Assembly (NCBI GenBank): GCA_020002185.1
Contig: CM034531.1
Coordinates: forward strand, 83,083,608 to 83,147,607
Length of the DNA: 64,000 nucleotides
Origin: Paraescarpia echinospica
Lineage: Eukaryota; Annelida; Polychaeta; Sabellida; Siboglinidae
Reading direction: 5' to 3'
The notes under the pieces are model-generated. The model was given only the letters and a program-made list of their open reading frames with translations. It did no database searches and was not told where the DNA came from. The position numbers were made by a program, and so were the translations under genes. Of the stretch, positions 12,053 to 24,957 are shown piece after piece; the first letter of the stretch is position 1, and every line of letters starts with the position of its first letter.

Positions 12053-12820
12053 AGTTTCTGCTCTGGTATGTGCTGTAAATAAGATAATTTCTGTTCTAGG
12101 GTATGTCTGTAAATAAGATAGTTTCTGTTCAATGGTATGTGCTGTAAATAAGATAGTTTCTGTTCTATGATATGTGCTATAAATAAGATAGTTTCTGTTC
12201 TATGATATGTGCTGTAAATAAGATAGTTTCTCTTCTATATGTGCTGTAAATAAGATAGTTTCTATTCTATGATATGTGCTGTAAATAAGATAGTTTCTGT
12301 TCTGTGGTATGTACTGTAAATAAGATAGTTTCTGTTCTGTCGTATGTACTGTAAATAAGATAGTTTCTGTTCTGTCGTATGTACTGTAAATAAGATAGTT
12401 TCTGTTCTGTCGTATGTACTGTAAATAAGATAGTTTCTGTTCTGTCGTATGTACTGTAAATAAGATAGTTTCTGTTCTGTCGTATGTACTGTAAATAAGA
12501 TAGTTTCTGTTCTGTCGTATGTACTGTAAATAAGATAGTTTCTGTTCTGTCGTATGTACTGTAAATAAGATAGTTTCTGTTCTGTCGTATGTACTGTAAA
12601 TAAGATAGTTTCTGTTCTGTCGTATGTACTGTAAATAAGATAGTTTCTGTTCTGTCGTATGTACTGTAAATAAGATAGTTTCTGTTCTGTCGTATGTACT
12701 GTAAATAAGATAGTTTCTGTTCTGTCGTATGTACTGTAAATAAGATAGTTTCTGTTCTGTCGTATGTGCTGTAAATAAGATAGTTTCTGTTCTATGGTAT
12801 GTGCTGTAAATAAGATAGCA
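12053..12820. repeat. Minisatellite, 35-bp unit, about 22 copies
   Basis: The unit is built from GTAAATAAGATAGTTTCTGT plus TCTGTCGTATGTACT. The central 12 or so copies are nearly identical; the outer copies, especially the left ones, are more diverged and differ in length, the usual pattern of recent central homogenisation. Three units (105 bp) give a 35-residue cycle, which explains the 262-codon minus-strand frame. Confidence 0.95.
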
Positions 12821-14153
12821 TAGATCTATCTTTCTGAAATTGCCTATTGTGGGAATCCACATTGGTAGCATATTTCGGCTGGCCCCTGCGGTGATTGTCA
12901 CTGACACCCAGGGATCCCCACCAGACGTTAATAGGAATGCTACCATCTGTATTTCTTGACATTTGTCCTGAATCAAGCTATTGACCACTTATTTGTTTTG
13001 CATAATATATGTTTGCTCATATTTACTCTGTAGACTGAGTGCTTGCTTGGCTGGTGCAGTAGCAAAGAACCCATGCTGAGTTTAAACACCCTATGGGTAC
13101 GTAGGATATATGCTGTATTTTGGTCAATTTGAAAGGGGACTGCATATGTACTATGTACATTTTTTTAACAAATGCATTGTCCTGTAATTTCTATGACCAT
13201 ACTTAGTATTAGTTACTACTAGATACTGTATGCATAATATTGTAATCACATTGTGTAGTTGGTTCATTCACCAGGTGGCAGCAATCATGCTTGTGTGGTA
13301 GGTACTTATGCATTCACCAGATGGCAGCACTCCATTGCCTGTCTTCTGCAGAATGTGTTTCTATTTGTATTTGCCTACTAGAAACACTCTAGAGCAGACT
13401 GCTTGTGTTGTTTGTGACTGTCTACGCCACTGAGCCAGTCAGTCAGGGGCAGTTTCTCTGTCCTTGGTATTATTTACAGATTTCGTCTGTAAGAGATTAC
13501 GTGCTGTTGATTGTTTTGCTGCGTTAAACCAGTCTGCTAATTCAGTTGTCCTTGGGTGTAGAGTTGACGACTTGGCTAGCTGGTGGAGCAGTTATATAGT
13601 TGATTGGGTGTCACAATGATATCTGTCACATGGGTACAGAATCAGTTATGTATGTGACACAGAAAAACAATTAGCAGGTTAAATGTAACATATTAGATGA
13701 AAAAGATTGGCTAGAAGTCTCCACGTTTGACTTTCTAATGCATAAACCAGACGTACTTTAAGCTGGCTGCTAAAATTATGCTGATTATTCAAAATGCTTG
13801 TTAATTTTCACAAATATTAGGCTTAAGTTTTGGGAGATTTAAATTGGTTTGATGTTTAGAATGTAATAAATGACATAAACATGTAGTGAATATAATTTTC
13901 TTTGACCAAAATCCTTTGCACACAAATGGACAAAATGTGTGAAGAAGTATTTGAAAAGGGATCAAAGAAACATTTTCTGTCACTTGTGTTACTACAACGT
14001 GCCTGTTCGGGAGACCAGCTAGGGAACAGTCAGCAAACGTAATCTATTTATCTACTGATGAGAAATTAATTGTAAAAGTAGTATTTATAAAGTTGCACAC
14101 CTAACATTACCCCCCCCCCCATTGCACACAGCTGTCAGCAGCAAATGCAACAC
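12821..14153. other. Non-coding stretch
   Basis: Apart from the two CTCF-like motifs listed separately, nothing gene-like was seen. A C-run lies at 14111-14120. Confidence 0.4.
13268..13331 (+). promoter_or_regulatory. Pair of CTCF-like motifs, + orientation
   Basis: TCACCAGGTGGCAGC (13268-13282) and TCACCAGATGGCAGC (13314-13328) each fit the bilaterian CTCF core CCASYAGRKGGCRSY with one mismatch at the first base. They are 46 bp apart in the same orientation. Binding is inferred from motif shape only. Confidence 0.35.
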
Positions 14154-14320
14154 CTCAAAGAATAAACATCAACTGTCACTGGTTGGTTACTGGGACTGGT
14201 TGTTGTGGTTCAAAGAATAAACATCAAATGTCGCTGGTTGGCTACTGGGACTGGTTGTTGTGGTTCAAAGAATAAACATCAACTGTCACTGGTTGGTTAC
14301 TGGGACTGGTTGTTCAACCA
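14154..14320. repeat. Minisatellite, 55-bp unit, 3 copies
   Basis: TCAAAGAATAAACATCAA starts units at about 14154, 14210 and 14265. Each continues with GTCACTGGTTGGTTACTGGG and a closing GGTTGTTGTGGT. Confidence 0.9.
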
Positions 14321-15296
14321 CAACTGACCTTGTGTGCTTAGCCTAGAAATAGGTCATGACAACCTGGGGTGTTTTTACACCAGCAGGAGGGGTGATATGA
14401 AAACATGTTGTTTACGCCACTCTTGCCTGTTGCAGGATACAATACTGTTGTTGTTAAGCTGTTATTGATATTGATGTATTCACAGTTTCTATGAAATGAC
14501 AACCAAGATTAATCAATGTCAATAAATATGAATTGACTGAAGATGATGTTTGTGATGTTTATGCAAAGTTCCAGATTGATTGTTATACTGCACCTGTTGA
14601 CTGCAGACAGGAAACAGAGGATTGATTGAAGCAGCTGCATGTGGACGCTTTTTTAAACTTCTTTTTACTTCATTGATTGTGTTTCTGAGGTTACTTTGTC
14701 AAGATTTACACCCTCTTTTAGGTGTACATCTTCTGTAAGTTGTACTTAGGTTACAGTGTTATGCGTTTATCTCATTTGAGGAAAGAACCAATTTGTATTT
14801 GAGTTTATTTTGTTGTAAGCTCATGATAGAGTTTGATGATAGAGTTTGAATAGAATAATTTCGTAAAAGCTTAAGTTGTATATTAAAATACTAATGTAGG
14901 CTTTGTTATAGGCACGTAGGTGCAGTGTTGCTGCACCAGTTTCATGAAATAACTGGTACCGTTTCTTTAAACATAAACCATATCAAACTATAAAAGTGAA
15001 TAATTTGTTTAAAATGTTGAGAAATTATTAAATTCAACAATATGTCAAGAAAGGTAAAACTGACAGATAAATGCTATGGTCCTACTAACAAATCAACACT
15101 GCTTGCATAAAAATGATACAGAAGGAATGTCAAAAATGATACAGAAGGAATGTCAAAGTATGTATGACTTCCTCTTATAAATCACTCCCCTACCTACATG
15201 TAGCTCTTAACAGGTTTATTTCTATTTATGAACAGAAATATGTCTTCTTACCTTGGGTTATCAGTCATTTAATATGCCATCTCATTTCCATTACAG
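14321..15296. other. Intron or upstream sequence before the first recognised exon
   Basis: No coding signal was seen. It ends in CATTTCCATTACAG, a good splice acceptor directly before the PRKAG2-like exon. The upstream exon that should encode the residues before DLSAFAMPLL was not found in this window. Confidence 0.5.
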
Positions 15297-15860
15297 GACC
15301 TAAGTGCTTTTGCGATGCCCCTTCTCGACTCTGACCTTCCCGAACCAACATCACCAAAAAACAGCATGGCCGCCGCAGACATCGTTGACGAGGAGTTCCG
15401 TACACGCTCCGGCTCAGGCGGATTCCGTAACCTGTTTCGGAAGCGCCAGAAGTCCGGGGACGAGACAAAGGTCAAGTCACCACAATCATCCTCTGGAGGA
15501 TCCAAAGTGCGGAGTTTTCTCGATGCGTTTCGACCACGTTCGAAATCCGATGTGACGACGTTGAACATACCCGGAGGTCGATACAGGTCGTCTAGTGTCA
15601 ATTCGGAACAGGACCTGTGTACGTCAAAGTCACCCCCGCCGGTGTCACCAGGGTTCAGCAAGTCACTGACGACCACGATGACGCCAATGAGTAATCTGTT
15701 GGTGGAGAACTCTGTGCAGAGTTTGCAGCAGTTCAACGGCATGGATCGCGTCAGTGCACTGACACTAGTGGAAAAGTTCCGCCACCGTGCCTACACGGAC
15801 CCGAAACAGAAGAGTCGTATGGCCGCCGTCGCAGCAAGAAACACATATCGCAAACAGCGG
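15297..15860 (+). CDS. PRKAG2: AMPK gamma subunit (PRKAG2-type), N-terminal linker exon
   Basis: This 564-bp internal exon (188 codons) is bounded by acceptor TTCCATTACAG and donor CGG|GTAAGT. It opens DLSAFAMPLLDSDLPEP, matching the DLSSFAMPLLDGDLE segment of vertebrate AMPK gamma-2, the regulatory subunit whose CBS domains bind AMP, ADP and ATP in the heterotrimeric energy sensor. The rest is a Ser/Pro/Arg-rich linker with GFRNLFRKRQKSGDE, VRSFLDAFRPRSKSD and FRHRAYTDPKQKSR, basic and Ser-rich segments of the kind seen in long gamma-2 isoforms and likely phosphorylated. No CBS domain is present. The exon is phase 0 at both ends. An internal ATG at 15315 could serve as a start if the acceptor were skipped, but the reading extends upstream of it to the acceptor. 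Base composition is clearly GC-richer than the flanks, supporting coding. Family assignment rests on the DLSxFAMPLL motif plus linker character, so another gamma paralogue is possible. Confidence 0.75.
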
Positions 15861-17840
15861 GTAAGTGGCGCCACTTTACACCTATGAAAATTGCGTGAAT
15901 TTTAAAAGATGGCATATTGGGAGTACACACCAAAATTTCTTAAGGTGCAGTTTTATTACATTTATATTTTTTTGTGGAAGATTGTTATACATATGCCAAA
16001 CAAATTTGCGAAAAGGAAAGTTTTTACTGGATTCAGTTATTTTTTTTAACCATAAAATAGTTTCATGTAGAAAATTTTCACGTTCTGCTTAATATAAGGT
16101 ATGTCAATGAAAGACCAGTATTGATGTCTTAGCATGAAAATATACTTATTTGTTTAATATCTGATGAATTTTGCTTTAATATTTTAGTGGGTTTTTTTCT
16201 ATATTTAATTTTTTTTTATGTTAAAAGCCTTATTCTGCTGTCAATATAACTGTACTAAGGACCCCAGTGATCTGTAAAGTTCTATGTAGGTACTCTGTCA
16301 GCTATAAGATATGCATGCAGCACTTGCAAATTCTCAAAATGTATGCTTGTGACCTGTAGCAGAAGTATGGTTTTTCCAGTTGTCTATGTGCAGGCACTGC
16401 CGCTGCCAGGCTTGGTTCACCTTTACATATATGTGTCTGCATGTTGCGTCAGTGGGGTCGTTTCATAGGCAACTGAGGAGCTCCTAAACTGTGCCCAAAT
16501 CTACCTCTAGGATGTACTTTGCTGTTGGTTGAGATGAAAACCTTCCTTTATATAGTTATTGTGGTAATTCATTATTGAAACAACCCTGTGCCCTGATCCA
16601 GAGAGCAGCAGAATTGGACACGGTAGTTCAAGGGGCCATCTACTATTACCAATTATTTTAATATTAAACCAAAATACTGGCATGGGTATATCCATTTTAT
16701 TATTAATTAAGTAAGTCATCTTGAAAATGTTTATCTAAAATCTGGGTGTTTCAAGAAAAACATCTTTCTGTTTTGATATGACCCCTTAATTTTGTTGTAC
16801 CTGTTTACTTTTGGTTTGGGGAAATAGGGGAAATGTAATACAAGAGTTGTGGTTTCACTTCTAGCATTGTTTCATGTTCTAATTTGTGATTTGTCTGAAA
16901 ATCAATACAATTAATTAGTCATGTTTGTGTACCCTGACCAGCCCGGAACATAAACTACCAGAATTGATCAATAATTTTACATAAACTAGGCCTGCTGTGA
17001 ATGGCTACAGCTGATGGCTTCAGCTGCTGCATCTACCCATGTGTTCCTCTTCATGACTGTGGAGGTAGCCAATCACGTTGCAGAAGAGCAGTTTGTGCGG
17101 ATATGGCAGTCTAAATACAGAATTGTGCTTGTGGGGGTCAACCTGAGTGCACCCCAATTGATGGTTAGGTTTCCTGTATTTTGATTGAATCGGCAGCCAA
17201 CAGAGGGTGAGGTTTTTGTAAGCTCTATACCTGTATTAAATCATGTTTGCCCTGAGTTGTTTTATCCAGTGAAATAATGTAAAATCTGGACATGGTCTGG
17301 GTGTTTGCCAGTCATAATTCATCAGATCTCAGTCATATAACTGGAGTCTGGACTTGCCAGTTCCAATCAAAAACTCCTACTTTAGATTATTAAAATATAC
17401 ATAGTAATATAAATTGTCACAGGTTTGAAAGTTATGTTATATGTGTCAGTAGAACCTATTTGGAGATAATTTTCAGCAAATGTTGATACATATTTGATAC
17501 AAAAGTGCCAACATATGCACATCACTGGTTGGTCATTTTCCGCTGGGGGAGGTTTGGTGTTTCAATCATGGAGGGTGTTTGGGCCTGGGCTTTTGCAGTT
17601 CTTAGCCGTACTGCTACCATAAACCATAAATCTGTTTCCTAAATCTGTCTCACACTCAGTGGGTGAAATTACATCTGGCCACACAATAAAGCCTCCTGAT
17701 TATTAAAAAGTAGTAAATATTATATTGTAGCTAACGACTTAAAAAACATTAGGATGATATAATATTAGAGTATTCATTTCACATTGAATGTATTCGTGCA
17801 TCTGCCATTTGTGTGTTGATTCGTGTGCGGTCTGTTTCAG
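15861..17840 (+). other. Intron, 1.98 kb
   Basis: AT-rich sequence between donor GTAAGT and acceptor GTCTGTTTCAG. No nested gene or clear repeat was seen. Confidence 0.6.
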
Positions 17841-17886
17841 GCGGGAATGTCATCTTCCTCCAGTCCACCCTACTCCTCATCAGCCG
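17841..17886 (+). CDS. PRKAG2: AMPK gamma (PRKAG2-type), 46-bp exon
   Basis: The acceptor GTCTGTTTCAG and donor GCCG|GTGAGT bound a 46-base exon. Joined to the phase-0 end of the previous exon (RKQR), it reads AGMSSSSSPPYSSSA plus one leftover base, continuing the Ser/Pro-rich linker. The leftover G is completed by the exon at 25231. It is too short to identify alone; the call depends on splice signals and phase. Confidence 0.6.
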
Positions 17887-19216
17887 GTGAGTTGGTTTAG
17901 TCTTCACTAACTGTTCGTAGCGCTGTCATTCTAGCAGTCTCCCCAGCGAGAATGTATTCATGGTATGGGTCTGTCACTGTTCCTGTTAAAACTACTCTAC
18001 CTGTTGTGGTCTGGATGTGATGTCAGTCACTGACAGTGTGTTATTTGTCTTCTAAATGTGTGGACACATTGGCACTGCTTACAGCACTAATGTGTGTTTG
18101 TGTATGTGTAGTAACATCTGTTGTGACAGGGTCTGTAGCCACAGGCAGGATCCATCTGTAGGCTACAGGAACTGGCACTGGCACTAAATGAGTGCAACAT
18201 CTGCCCATGATGGCTGCCTGTTGAAATTGCTGCCAAAACAGCAATGGTTGGGCCATCGTTGGCTTTATGTCAGTGAACCTAAGCAGAATGTCTGTCAGCT
18301 TTAGTTCCACTTGTAAGTTAGTAAAGTGCTTGTTTAAGTTGTATCTACAGTTATCATCTTAGTCAACTTACTCACATGTGAGTGGAGAGTATTTAGACTT
18401 CTTAGAAAATCATAACAAATCATGTGTGTGTGATTGGGTGATGGTCTTTTATGTTATGGAAACAAACAGGTTTATTTGTGGTCCAGTGATTGTTATCACA
18501 ATGTCAGTGTTTGACACCCGCATGGTGATCAAGATAGGCTGCACATAGATTCTTATAACACCATTACCTTAAGCAAATTCTATATTTTTATCATCCAATT
18601 ACTCAAGGCTGCCTACACAATTAACACTAATTTTAGTATTTCATAACAAATCAAACCTATCTAGTATGCACTACAATTTCATGCTCGTTCATTTGTGCAA
18701 ATATGTCATGAATTTAGTTTTGATTAAATACTCTGGTGAACTGTTAAATTGTTTAGCACCTTTAATTAAGGGATAAGTGTAGAGGAGGTCTCAAACCATC
18801 ATGTGTGGTCTGTAGCATCACAGCCTTTAGTGGTGGAGTGGTCACTTTTCAACATGTGATCTTTATCATGACAGTGCTCTATGATGTTGGTAGCCCCCAA
18901 TATACAAGTTGGCCTGTCAAATTGTTCCACAATTGTTTTGTTTATTTTGTTATTACAATGTTGAATTATTTGTGTTTTCCTTAAACAAACTGCTACGTCC
19001 AGTTGCTCCTGTGTGGACCTGTTTTTATGGCACCTTTAAATTGATCTGGCATTGCTGTTAATTGCCCTGGACATGTCTGGCATTAAGTCAGATCCCTAGA
19101 GTTTGTCTGCTGTCAGAATCAATAGTTGGATTTGACCCAAGTTAGAGTAGCAGGAGATTGCATTTATTTGTCCTGAGATGTCCTGTGACGTCCTGAATGA
19201 CTGTGTCAAGATTGTG
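17887..19216 (+). other. Intron, left part
   Basis: Start of a 7.3-kb intron. No gene or clear repeat was seen before the composite element at 19217. Confidence 0.5.
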
Positions 19217-21365
19217 ATTTTTAGTCCTTTGGCCGAAGGTCCAAGGGACTATTGCCATCACTCTCCGTCCGCCATCCTCCGTCCGCCGTCCACCGTTAGC
19301 TGCCGTATCTCAGAAACCGTTCAGCAACTTTTTCTCTGATTTTGCATAGACTTATCTTAGGGCACTGCCACTATGCACGATAAATCTGTATTTGATTGAA
19401 TCATTTTAAGGGCTCCCTAGGGCCTCCAAGGACCCCAAAACTGGTAAAAATTTAACATATGGCCTATTTTTTCAAAAACTGTTCAACAACTTTTTTTTAT
19501 ATTTTGCATAGATGTATCTTAGGGTGCTGCCACTATATACAAGAAATTTGTATTTTATTGAATCATTCTAAGGGCACCTAAGGGGCCCCCAAAGAGCAAA
19601 AGTTTTACATTATCTAGTGATGTGGTTTTGAGAAGGGCCCATGAGACCACCCCCAACAGTAGATTTTGTTTAATGTGCCACAAAGTCAACACATGACTAA
19701 ACTCTGCAGCCTAGTGCTACTGTTCCATTGAGACCTTGACTAATCTTTAATTGGTCACAGGGCCCAGGCAGAGTAGACACCCCCAACAGTAGATTTTGTT
19801 TAATGTGCCACAAAGTCAACACCATGACTAAACTCTGCAGCCTAGTGCTACTGTTCCATTGAGACCTTGACTAATCTTTAATTGGTCACATCGCCCAGAC
19901 AGAGTAGACATACGTGACCCATGTTAGACTGAACAGTTGCCTAACACTTTTTATCTTCAAAACTATTGATTTTCTATAATTGCAAGTTGTGTTTATTTGG
20001 TTTATTTTGTTTATTTTGATGTTCATTTAATTATTATAAAATGGTGTGACTGTGGTGTATATTGGTTAAAGATGTATTGTCTGTAGAAACCTGTAGGTGA
20101 CAAACATAGAAAATTAATATTCTGTCACCTGTAGGTGACAAACATAGAAAATTAATATTCTGGACAACTATAGAGTGAAATATCCTACACTTTATTTATA
20201 TCAAATGCATTCTACTGTTCTGTTTACGCTTGCCATGCCTTGTGTAGACATGGTACTGTGTAAATCAATTGTATCAATATAGACTAATAATTACAGATTC
20301 ACAATATAGTTGACACCTGAAACAACCAAATGTCAACCATTAGAAGAGTTGACATAGTTCCGCTATACACAAGCAAGAAATCTGTATTTGATTGAATCAT
20401 TCTAGTGTCATCAGCATATAGTAGAACATACATTTTCTACATCATCATCACTAAGGTTGTTGTAAATTTCACCAGCTGCCATGTCAAGTCCGTTATAATT
20501 GTGACTAACAGTGTTCAAAATGAATCAGGTAAATAGCAAATAACAAAGGACACAAGTTTTCTCCTTGCCATACCTCTACATCACATGAGAAGAAGGCTGA
20601 CACAGCCTGGCCCTGATTTATACATGATTTAGCATTTTTGTATATGTTGTATACAACTTTCAACACAATACCATTAATACCGCATGAAATTATCTTAGAC
20701 CACAGGGACGACCGGTCTACTAAATCAAATGCTTTCTTATAATCGATGAAGACACAATAAAGCCTTTTGCGTCGAGACAAATACAATTCAACCAATACCC
20801 CTATTTGAACACTGCCTGTTCTTCACCTATTACATTCGCTTTGTTTAGGTATGTGGTCAGTCTGGTGTTCTGAACAATCATTAAGGATTAATGAACATTT
20901 GTGCAGAATGTCACCCAGTTGGCAGGTTTAATTGATCTATTCAGCAATGAGGACATTGCTTAGGCCTCACTCTGGACACTGTCACTCACAGTGTTGTGTA
21001 TTGTCGTAGTTGGTGCATTGAGCTAATCTTCTTGACCATGAATCAGTGGTGGCTCTGGTTGTGTATTACACCCAGCTGCAGAGCTAAGATTCTCTGCCTG
21101 CTATTGTTTGATGGAAACTGTGACTAATGTGTAATTGGTCACTGGCAGTAGCTTGTGTCAACAGACAGCATTAAGCCACTAGACCCCTGTTGAACTGGAC
21201 AGTTGCCTGTAGGTTTTAAACTGTGTCAAACAGTGAGTCTACCTTTTGCTCTCAAATAATCTGTCCTCTTAGTTTTACACATGAAGACATAATCTGGCAC
21301 AACTTGATAAGTCTTTGTAGCAGCACATTTGTACTTCCAGTGTATCATTGCAACATAACATATAG
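19217..21365 (+). mobile_element. Composite repeat family, copy A (3'-truncated)
   Basis: The left end TTTTTAGTCCTTTGGCCG can fold: AGTCCTTTGG (19223-19232) pairs with CCAAGGGACT (19241-19250) across an 8-base loop. Then come two diverged versions of a ~130-bp block containing TTTTGCATAGA, CTTAGGG and TGATTGAATCATT, an antisense RT fragment, and a tail matching copies B and D up to about 21365, where similarity stops. Copy A alone has a 130-bp tandem duplication (CCCCAACAGTAGATTTTGTT at 19651 and 19781). By eye, copies A and B are over 90% identical. The class is undetermined. Confidence 0.75.
20385..20795 (-). pseudogene. Antisense non-LTR RT fragment inside composite copy A
   Basis: On the minus strand the frame reads LYCVFIDYKKAFDLVDRSSL (motif A), then GINGIVLKVVYNIYKNAKSC, WQGENLCPLLFAIYL (motif B), and after a frameshift YADDT near 20390 (motif C). 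This is the palm core of a LINE reverse transcriptase without endonuclease or C-terminal parts. The same fragment, in the same place and orientation, is present in copies B and D, so it is a fixed part of the repeat, not a separate insertion. Confidence 0.8.
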
Positions 21366-21409
21366 ACTGCATTTAGTGTTACAATGTAAAGCTATGGTTG
21401 GCTGACTCG

Positions 21410-22250
21410 TGTTAGGGTTGCCCTGTAAGGCCATTGATGGCTATCCAGTGGTTACGCAATATTGTGAAGGAACTGGAGTGGTGGCCTAAGGTCAGATTTT
21501 AAAGAACCGGGCAAATATCATTATAGTTAGGGTAGACAGTGAGGATTGTCGAATACCACGTGTAATATTTATAACGTGATTGGCCGTTCCATATGAATAG
21601 ATTATGGTGATACGGACATAAGTTTAAATGAAATAACATTACGGCATATAGTGATGTCGTTATAATGAAGATTTTACACTTGTTGATTGAGAGTATTACC
21701 TATTGGATGGTGTTGAAATTGTTACAATGGTGTCAGCAGGGATCACATGACTGATGCTAGGTTTGAAGGGAGGATAGAACAGACGAGTCCAGAACCCGAC
21801 AGAGCAAAGACATGTAATCTGGTCTCTTCTGTGGAGAGAAACCATTACGGTGTGGTTGGCAAACACTATACCCAGTGGTGGCTTTGATGTTGAATTTCTC
21901 AATGCACATATAGAGTAGAAGAAATACCGGAGTGTCGGGACGGGGTGAAGTCTGACAAAATACACTCGAGGGTGGTAGACGCCGAGTAACACCTCGTGTA
22001 ACAACAGTGCGAGAGTAGACCGCTTACGCGACAAAGGAGAATTCACACCCGAAGAGGGAATTCCCGATGAACCTAGTGAGAACTACTTCACTCAACTACT
22101 GAGGGACAAGTTATCCTCAAGTTGACGGTGATGACGAAATGTGGTATCGTTCATTATAAACATTATGTTCTCGCATCTCTACATTGCGAGTGCCACGCAG
22201 ACAGCCGTAGGGTGTTGAACTTTTGAGCCTATATGGCGATTATGTTATAG
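21410..22250 (+). mobile_element. Possible LTR retrotransposon remnant (LTR plus start of internal region)
   Basis: A 317-bp segment begins TGTTAG (21410) and ends GTTACA (21726), as LTRs do. It is followed after one base by TGGTGTCAGCAGGGATC, which resembles the TGGTGTCA-type primer-binding region after Gypsy LTRs. The following 500 bp are GC-richer and partly open but full of stops; I do not recognise a gag. No second LTR was found, so the call is tentative. Confidence 0.35.
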
Positions 22251-22696
22251 AATCTTTTGATGAAATAGTATGAAGTATTTTCTAAACAAAGGTAAATATT
22301 GTTGACAAACGTCAGGTACTGAGTGTATGTTAGACTTAGGATCCCATCCATAAAGTCACTGTTGTTGTTTATCTTGCAACCCGCGTTATCACCATTGCCG
22401 TTGTTAATCAGAAGTGAATTTTAGTTAAACACGTCAACGTTGATAACTTCAGTTTTTAATACACTCACCAGCACAACCTTTTTTCTGACATTAGTGTGAG
22501 TGAACTGTCTCAACTGTGGTGTGTGGAGACTACAATAGACCACCACATAGGACACTGAGATATACCTCTCATATACCTCTCACAGAACAACTCACTCTCT
22601 GTCCTGCTGCACATGCTGTGACGGGTTAAACCTTTTTATTTGGGCACAATCAATGACTCATATAAACACGCTTGTTTACCTCTCTTGTTGGTAACA

Positions 22697-22885
22697 GCTC
22701 ATGGCACCACTCCAACACTGCTCATTGCCTGGTTGAAGCAACTGGTGGTACCACTCTAACTCTGCTCATTGCCTGGTTGAAGCAACTGGTGGTACCACTC
22801 CAACACTGCTCATTGCCTGGTTGAAGCAACTGGTGGTACCACTCCAACACTGCTCATTGCCTGGTTGAAGCAACTGGTGGTATTA
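22697..22885. repeat. Minisatellite, 44-bp unit, 4 copies
   Basis: Each unit contains CTCATTGCCTGGTTGAAGCA followed by ACTGGTGGTACCACTCCAAC and ACTG. Copies are nearly identical. Confidence 0.9.
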
Positions 22886-24957
22886 CTCTCATAAGAATCA
22901 TGAGACTTAACCTAAGAGTTAACTGGGCAATTTTCACAAAATTATTTTGTGGAAAATTGACAGGGGAGACAGATGGGTGTCTTAGGGAGGTCACTTTGGG
23001 GATAGGAGAGGATAGGGTTATACTGTATATAGGGTTATATCAAGAATGAGAACAACTTACAAATGTGAATTGGAAGTGTTTATTAGACTGACAGTTGTAC
23101 AGTAACAATTAGCCCAACTGGCAATTAAAAAGAGTATCTTTTATAACAATTGATAAGTATAAATTACACATATTTAAGTAAAACAATTAGTGAACTAATG
23201 ATTGTAATTGAAGAGAAACATTATCAGGACTTAGTATTTACACATTCACCATCTCCTGGCTGTAGGTTGGAAAAAGAAATATGTCATTGCGACAACACCT
23301 TAATGTGATTGTTATTGCTGCAGCCAACCTAATGAATTAAAGTAAATAAATGACTACCTTTATAGAAAGCAAGACAGAGCAATAACTATGTGACTCTAGG
23401 TCATTCACCCTCCTGCACAGAACTGGTTATGTGCAAGTGATTGTTGATAACAGTCCGGTTGAGACACAAAGGAATATTGAATCCACTTCTTGTTTACCCA
23501 GTGAGGTTTCACACTGATAGTGACTCACTTCAGTGGCCAGTTGTTGAATCTTTCACTCACTCTGATCTACTGGTAGCTTCACACCTGTTGAATGAACACT
23601 CCAGTTATTCCACCATCTGGTGCTACATTGGCACAGACGCCTGGAGACCACAGGTGACATGATCACAAACTTGGTGATCTAGTTTGGAGATCACAAACTT
23701 GGTGACCACAACTAGGTGCAGGATGAAAATAAATAAATGTAATATGCTATTACAACACCAAGTCTAGTTAAAACTATTCAGGATGATTTACCAAAAAATA
23801 AAGTAGTGAATTAGACATAAAATAGTTGTATTTGTATTGTGTGCAATACACAGAGATTCATTACAGATTATTGTGTTGTGGGTCCTTGTTATTGTTGTTG
23901 GGTTTCTCAGCCTGCAAGCAGCCCTAGGCTTATTCCCTTCCCTAGAACCCCCCCCCCCTCCCGTCTCCACCCTATGTCCCCCAGCAGGTGCAGGTATCAC
24001 TGGGCTGGCAAGATTTTACATAGACGGCCATTATAACGTTTCCTTCATTTCCTGCAAAATTTTTCTAACAATTTTCTTGACAATTTCACAGCATATTTAA
24101 CCTACATTGATACAAGTGCTGTGCAAAATTCGTGAAATTCTCATACCTCGTTTTTCAGAAAAATCAATCCAAACCTGATACCCCACAATTTCACCCCAAT
24201 CTGGTGATGGATTCTGAAATATTGGTGCGTTCTACAAAATAGCCACCGTGCGAATACACGAGCGACTAGCGAATATTTATTGCTACCTCGTGAGAGATCT
24301 AATGCAGTAGTACATTCAGTATTCACTGGACGAACGTGTCTTATGTAAAAGTGCTCGAAAAAATCCACACATTGCACCAAAACGCTATTTTCAAGGGCAC
24401 TCTTAACTGGGTAATGGGAGACGAATCCTTAATGTGGTCTTACCCCACCTGTGACATCAGCTTGTGTGACGTCATTATGGCACATGCCACTGCAGTCAGG
24501 GAATGTTGATATCTTTCTATGCAAATACAGATACTTTATTGCCATGATCCAACATAAAGTAGCCTTTGGAAAGTTGTAATTCTATAACAGGTACACCTGC
24601 ACTCATATTGGTCAAGGGAGTCCCAAATTGACGTCTTTAGTGGAGGTTATGCTTTTATGTTAAGAGTATAATTATGATGGTTGGTGACTGGTCACTATGT
24701 AAATAAAATGAATATTTAAATTAGAACTACGCATAATAATATATTATGATGTTGTTATTTTATGCTAATAATTACTGTTGTTAACCCTTTTCACATAATC
24801 TAGACTAGTGCATTGAGAACATAAAAATAAAGAATATCAAGGTAACTGTCTCAAGGTTACTAACTGTTGGGTAGGGATAATGATTTTAGCCTTTCATGAA
24901 ACTGAAATGTTTTGGTACAAATGTGCACTGAGCCACCTGCATCCCAACATGAAGCAG
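22886..24957 (+). other. Intron sequence
   Basis: No exon was supported. A C-run lies near 23950 and a CpG-containing patch at 24130-24400 without recognisable coding content. Residual open frames have no splice support. Confidence 0.4.

Noticed and set aside
12200..12988. 262-codon minus-strand frame
   Set aside because: It is the 35-bp minisatellite read in a rotating frame (105-bp cycle); no start context, splice site or domain.
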